Origin: DAOTXK01 sp034435395
GTDB lineage: Bacteria > Chloroflexota > Anaerolineae > Aggregatilineales > Ch27
Direction of reading: 5' to 3'
Length of the DNA: 19,260 nt
Assembly (NCBI GenBank): GCA_034435395.1
Contig: DAOTXK010000164.1
Span: 1-19,260 of the forward strand
Shown here: positions 17,863-19,260 of the stretch, piece after piece
Layout: every line of letters begins with the position of its first letter
Numbering within the stretch: the first letter of the stretch is position 1
Program-made: the position numbers and the translations under genes
Notes under the pieces: model-generated
Database searches by the model: none
What the model was told of the DNA's origin: nothing
What the model saw: the letters and a program-made list of their open reading frames with translations, nothing else

Positions 17863-18327
17863 ATGATCGCCATCGAGATTCCGGGGCGTGATGACCTGCG
17901 GCTGGAACACGCCGTTTTTGATGTGAATGGCACGCTGGCCCTTGACGGGCGGCTGCTGCCAGGGGTGGCGGAGCGTTTAGCCGCGCTGCGGGCGCGCCTG
18001 ACGCTCCACATGCTGACGGCGGATACGCACGGCGGGCAGGCCACTATCGACGCCCTGGTGGGTTTCCGGGCGACGATCATCACCGGCGGCGCGGCGGAGA
18101 AGGCGCAGTATATCCGCGAGTTAGGAGCGGGGAGCGTGGTGGCGGTGGGTAATGGCGCGAACGACGCGGCCATGCTGCAGGCCGCAGCGCTGGGCATTGC
18201 GGTGCTGGGAGCGGAGGGGCTGGCCGTCCCGGCGCTGACCGCCGCTGACCTGATGGTTCCCTCAATTACGGACGCGCTGGATTTATTGCTCAATCCCCGG
18301 CGGCTGGTGGCGACTCTGCGTCGCTAG
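17863..18327 (+). CDS. HAD superfamily protein of the soluble P-type-ATPase-like group
   Basis: The 154-aa protein has AAGGA (17852-17856) before its ATG. It shows all HAD motifs: motif I FDVNGT (19-24, nucleophile Asp20), motif II LTADT (Thr52), motif III Lys80, and motif IV GNGANDAAML (96-105). No cap domain is present. The motif I form DxNGT, with Asn in place of the second Asp used as acid/base by HAD phosphatases, is typical of the COG4087 soluble P-type-ATPase-like group. That group has no membrane part and its substrate is not known. The final residues (LLLNPRRLVATLR) also match this group. The gene end overlaps the convergent minus-strand gene by 38 bp. Confidence 0.85.
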   Translation: MIAIEIPGRDDLRLEHAVFDVNGTLALDGRLLPGVAERLAALRARLTLHMLTADTHGGQATIDALVGFRATIITGGAAEKAQYIRELGAGSVVAVGNGANDAAMLQAAALGIAVLGAEGLAVPALTAADLMVPSITDALDLLLNPRRLVATLRR

Positions 18328-18859
18328 CGGCGGTAGGCGGGGGCGGCAGGTCGACGGGCGTCAATCCCTGGAGGGTGTCGATCAGCCGCTGCAAGGAAGG
18401 CGGCACATATCCGTCAACCGTGGACACTGACGCTTCCATCCCCTGGCGGGACATGAAGATTTCGTACCGGAAGGTATCCCGGCGCGCCTGGGCGGGGCCG
18501 TAATGGCTGTCCAGGCGGAAGAAACCCATTGCGTCGAGCTGCGCGTCCAGATCGTGGACCGTTTCCACGGCGACGCTGCCCAGCAGCTCGCCGTCGATGA
18601 CCAGCGCGCCGTTGCCCAACACGGTGAAGGTGTGGGTCTCATTGCCAGGGCCGCCCATGCGGGTCAGGGTCAGCTCATCAAAAATCAGACCTTCGTCAGG
18701 GTCTTCGGTGCCTTCGGGCGTCGGCGTGGGGAGAGGGGTCGGCGGCGGGCCTTCCGTGGGGGTGAGGGTCGGCGATGGGGTGCTGACCGGTTGAGCGGTG
18801 CAGGCCGCTGAGGCCACGATGATCGCGGCCATCGCCAGCGTTCGTTTGCAGTCGGGCAT
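18290..18859 (-). CDS. Lipoprotein or secreted protein with Pro/Thr-rich linker, function unknown
   Basis: The 189-aa protein starts at 18859 on the minus strand, with AAGGAGAG 7 nt upstream. An earlier in-frame start at 18946 would put 29 residues before the signal peptide. Residues 5-20 are a signal sequence ending in SAAC, a weak lipobox with Cys20. A Thr/Pro-rich linker (about 25-50) follows. The domain of about 110 residues (from LIFDELTLTRMG to LQRLIDTLQGL) alternates strands and helices in a layout similar to DUF6438-type domains. That is a weak guess. The C-terminus is Pro/Ala-rich and is encoded by DNA that overlaps the HAD gene on the other strand. It is the only clear minus-strand gene in the window. 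Confidence 0.8.
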   Translation of the reverse strand: MPDCKRTLAMAAIIVASAACTAQPVSTPSPTLTPTEGPPPTPLPTPTPEGTEDPDEGLIFDELTLTRMGGPGNETHTFTVLGNGALVIDGELLGSVAVETVHDLDAQLDAMGFFRLDSHYGPAQARRDTFRYEIFMSRQGMEASVSTVDGYVPPSLQRLIDTLQGLTPVDLPPPPTAASDAESPPAAGD

Positions 18860-18917
18860 GGCATCACTCTCCTTGGCCCCCGGTCTGGTGCCGATCACGG
18901 GGTGCGCGTTCGCCTGA

Positions 18918-18946
18918 AGAGTAACACCGCCCGATCCCCAGCGCAA
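18918..18946 (-). promoter_or_regulatory. Candidate promoter of the minus-strand lipoprotein gene
   Basis: Read on the minus strand, TTGCGC (18946-18941) and TACTCT (18923-18918) are 17 nt apart, about 60 nt upstream of the lipoprotein start. Together with the TetR promoter this makes 18860-19102 a divergent promoter region. Confidence 0.35.
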
Positions 18947-19029
18947 ACGGGCGAGAGCGGTCCGTGCCCTGGGCGCGACGTGGCCGCTCCTGGTAAGCGG
19001 CTGCCCCTGGCTGATAGTCGGTGGCTCTG

Positions 19030-19076
19030 TTGACTCGACGGGCCGGGCGCTCTATAATCAAATACAGATTTGATTA
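19030..19076 (+). promoter_or_regulatory. Strong sigma70-type promoter with overlapping operator palindrome for the TetR gene
   Basis: TTGACT (19030-19035) and TATAAT (19053-19058) are separated by 17 nt, the best promoter match in the window. A perfect 9-bp inverted repeat, TAATCAAAT (19055-19063), 4 nt, ATTTGATTA (19068-19076), overlaps the -10 and covers the expected start site. TetR-family regulators commonly repress their own genes through such sites, so autoregulation is the natural reading. The palindrome is about 25 nt upstream of the ATG. Confidence 0.7.
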
Positions 19077-19102
19077 ATGCGCCCGCCGATGGGGAGCCTA
19101 TC

Positions 19103-19260
19103 ATGCCCCGAAAACCTGCTGACCAGACCGTGAACCGCCAGGATATCCTGGATGCCGCTGCGCAGGTGTTTCACCAGCGGGGTTACCACGGCGCGACCAT
19201 GCAGGATATCAGTGCCGCCGTTGGCCTGACGGCGGGCAGCCTCTACCACCACTTCAAAGG
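19103..19260 (+). CDS. TetR/AcrR family transcriptional regulator (5' part, truncated by window edge)
   Basis: The ATG follows GGGGAG (19091-19096) by 6 nt, and the frame runs open to the window end, giving 52 complete codons. The N-terminal DNA-binding domain is clear: helix 1 with QDILDAAAQVFHQRGYHGA (13-31), then the helix-turn-helix TMQDISAAVGLTAGSLYHHF (32-51). The sequence GSLYHHF is typical of the AcrR-type recognition helix. The ligand-binding part is outside the window, so the effector cannot be guessed. It probably controls itself and perhaps genes further downstream. Confidence 0.88.
   Translation, partial: MPRKPADQTVNRQDILDAAAQVFHQRGYHGATMQDISAAVGLTAGSLYHHFK

Overview
This is a GC-rich, densely coding segment that looks like a chromosomal piece of a Chloroflexota bacterium, most likely Anaerolineae-like. 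The assignment is inference. It rests on the combination of a DUF1015 protein, a soluble P-type-ATPase-like HAD protein, a DUF6941-like protein, lipoproteins with Pro/Thr-rich linkers, and NapC-type multiheme cytochromes. No rRNA, tRNA, CRISPR array, insertion sequence or phage gene was found. All complete genes except one lie on the plus strand. Long minus-strand ORFs opposite them are high-GC shadows.

Layout. Positions 1-521 hold the 3' end of an unrecognised gene, with a possible degenerate histidine-kinase ATPase fold. Positions 725-3916 hold a membrane Fe-S/CCG oxidoreductase of the EtfD/HdrD type and two small membrane-anchored extracytoplasmic proteins. Positions 4190-8700 hold two large multiheme c-type cytochromes. 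The first is a secreted nonaheme protein. The second is a membrane-anchored NapC/NrfH-type protein with ten heme motifs, two of them non-canonical, ending in a duplicated cytochrome domain. Positions 8990-10390 hold a dihydrolipoamide-dehydrogenase-like flavoprotein that lacks the usual catalytic His. Positions 10680-12068 hold a DUF1015 protein. Positions 12279-14834 hold a GH38 alpha-mannosidase. Positions 14967-15707 hold a dienelactone-hydrolase-fold protein that has apparently lost its catalytic triad. Positions 16032-18327 hold a FG-GAP/TPR lipoprotein, a DUF6941-like protein and a HAD protein. A minus-strand lipoprotein (18290-18859) converges on the HAD gene and overlaps it by 38 bp. 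The window ends inside a TetR/AcrR-type regulator whose promoter carries a perfect operator-like palindrome.

How the genes may work together (inference). The CCG oxidoreductase could pass low-potential electrons to menaquinone, the NapC-type decaheme protein could take electrons from menaquinol across the membrane, and the secreted nonaheme cytochrome could carry them further outside. That would be an extracytoplasmic electron-transfer route. The two cytochromes are separated by a strong hairpin and each has its own AT-rich regulatory island, so they are probably separately controlled. The remaining genes look like unrelated housekeeping or accessory functions. The most unusual signals are the decaheme architecture with its repeated YNYF/GGQG tail, two enzyme-fold proteins with missing catalytic residues, and several perfect palindromes placed on predicted promoters.
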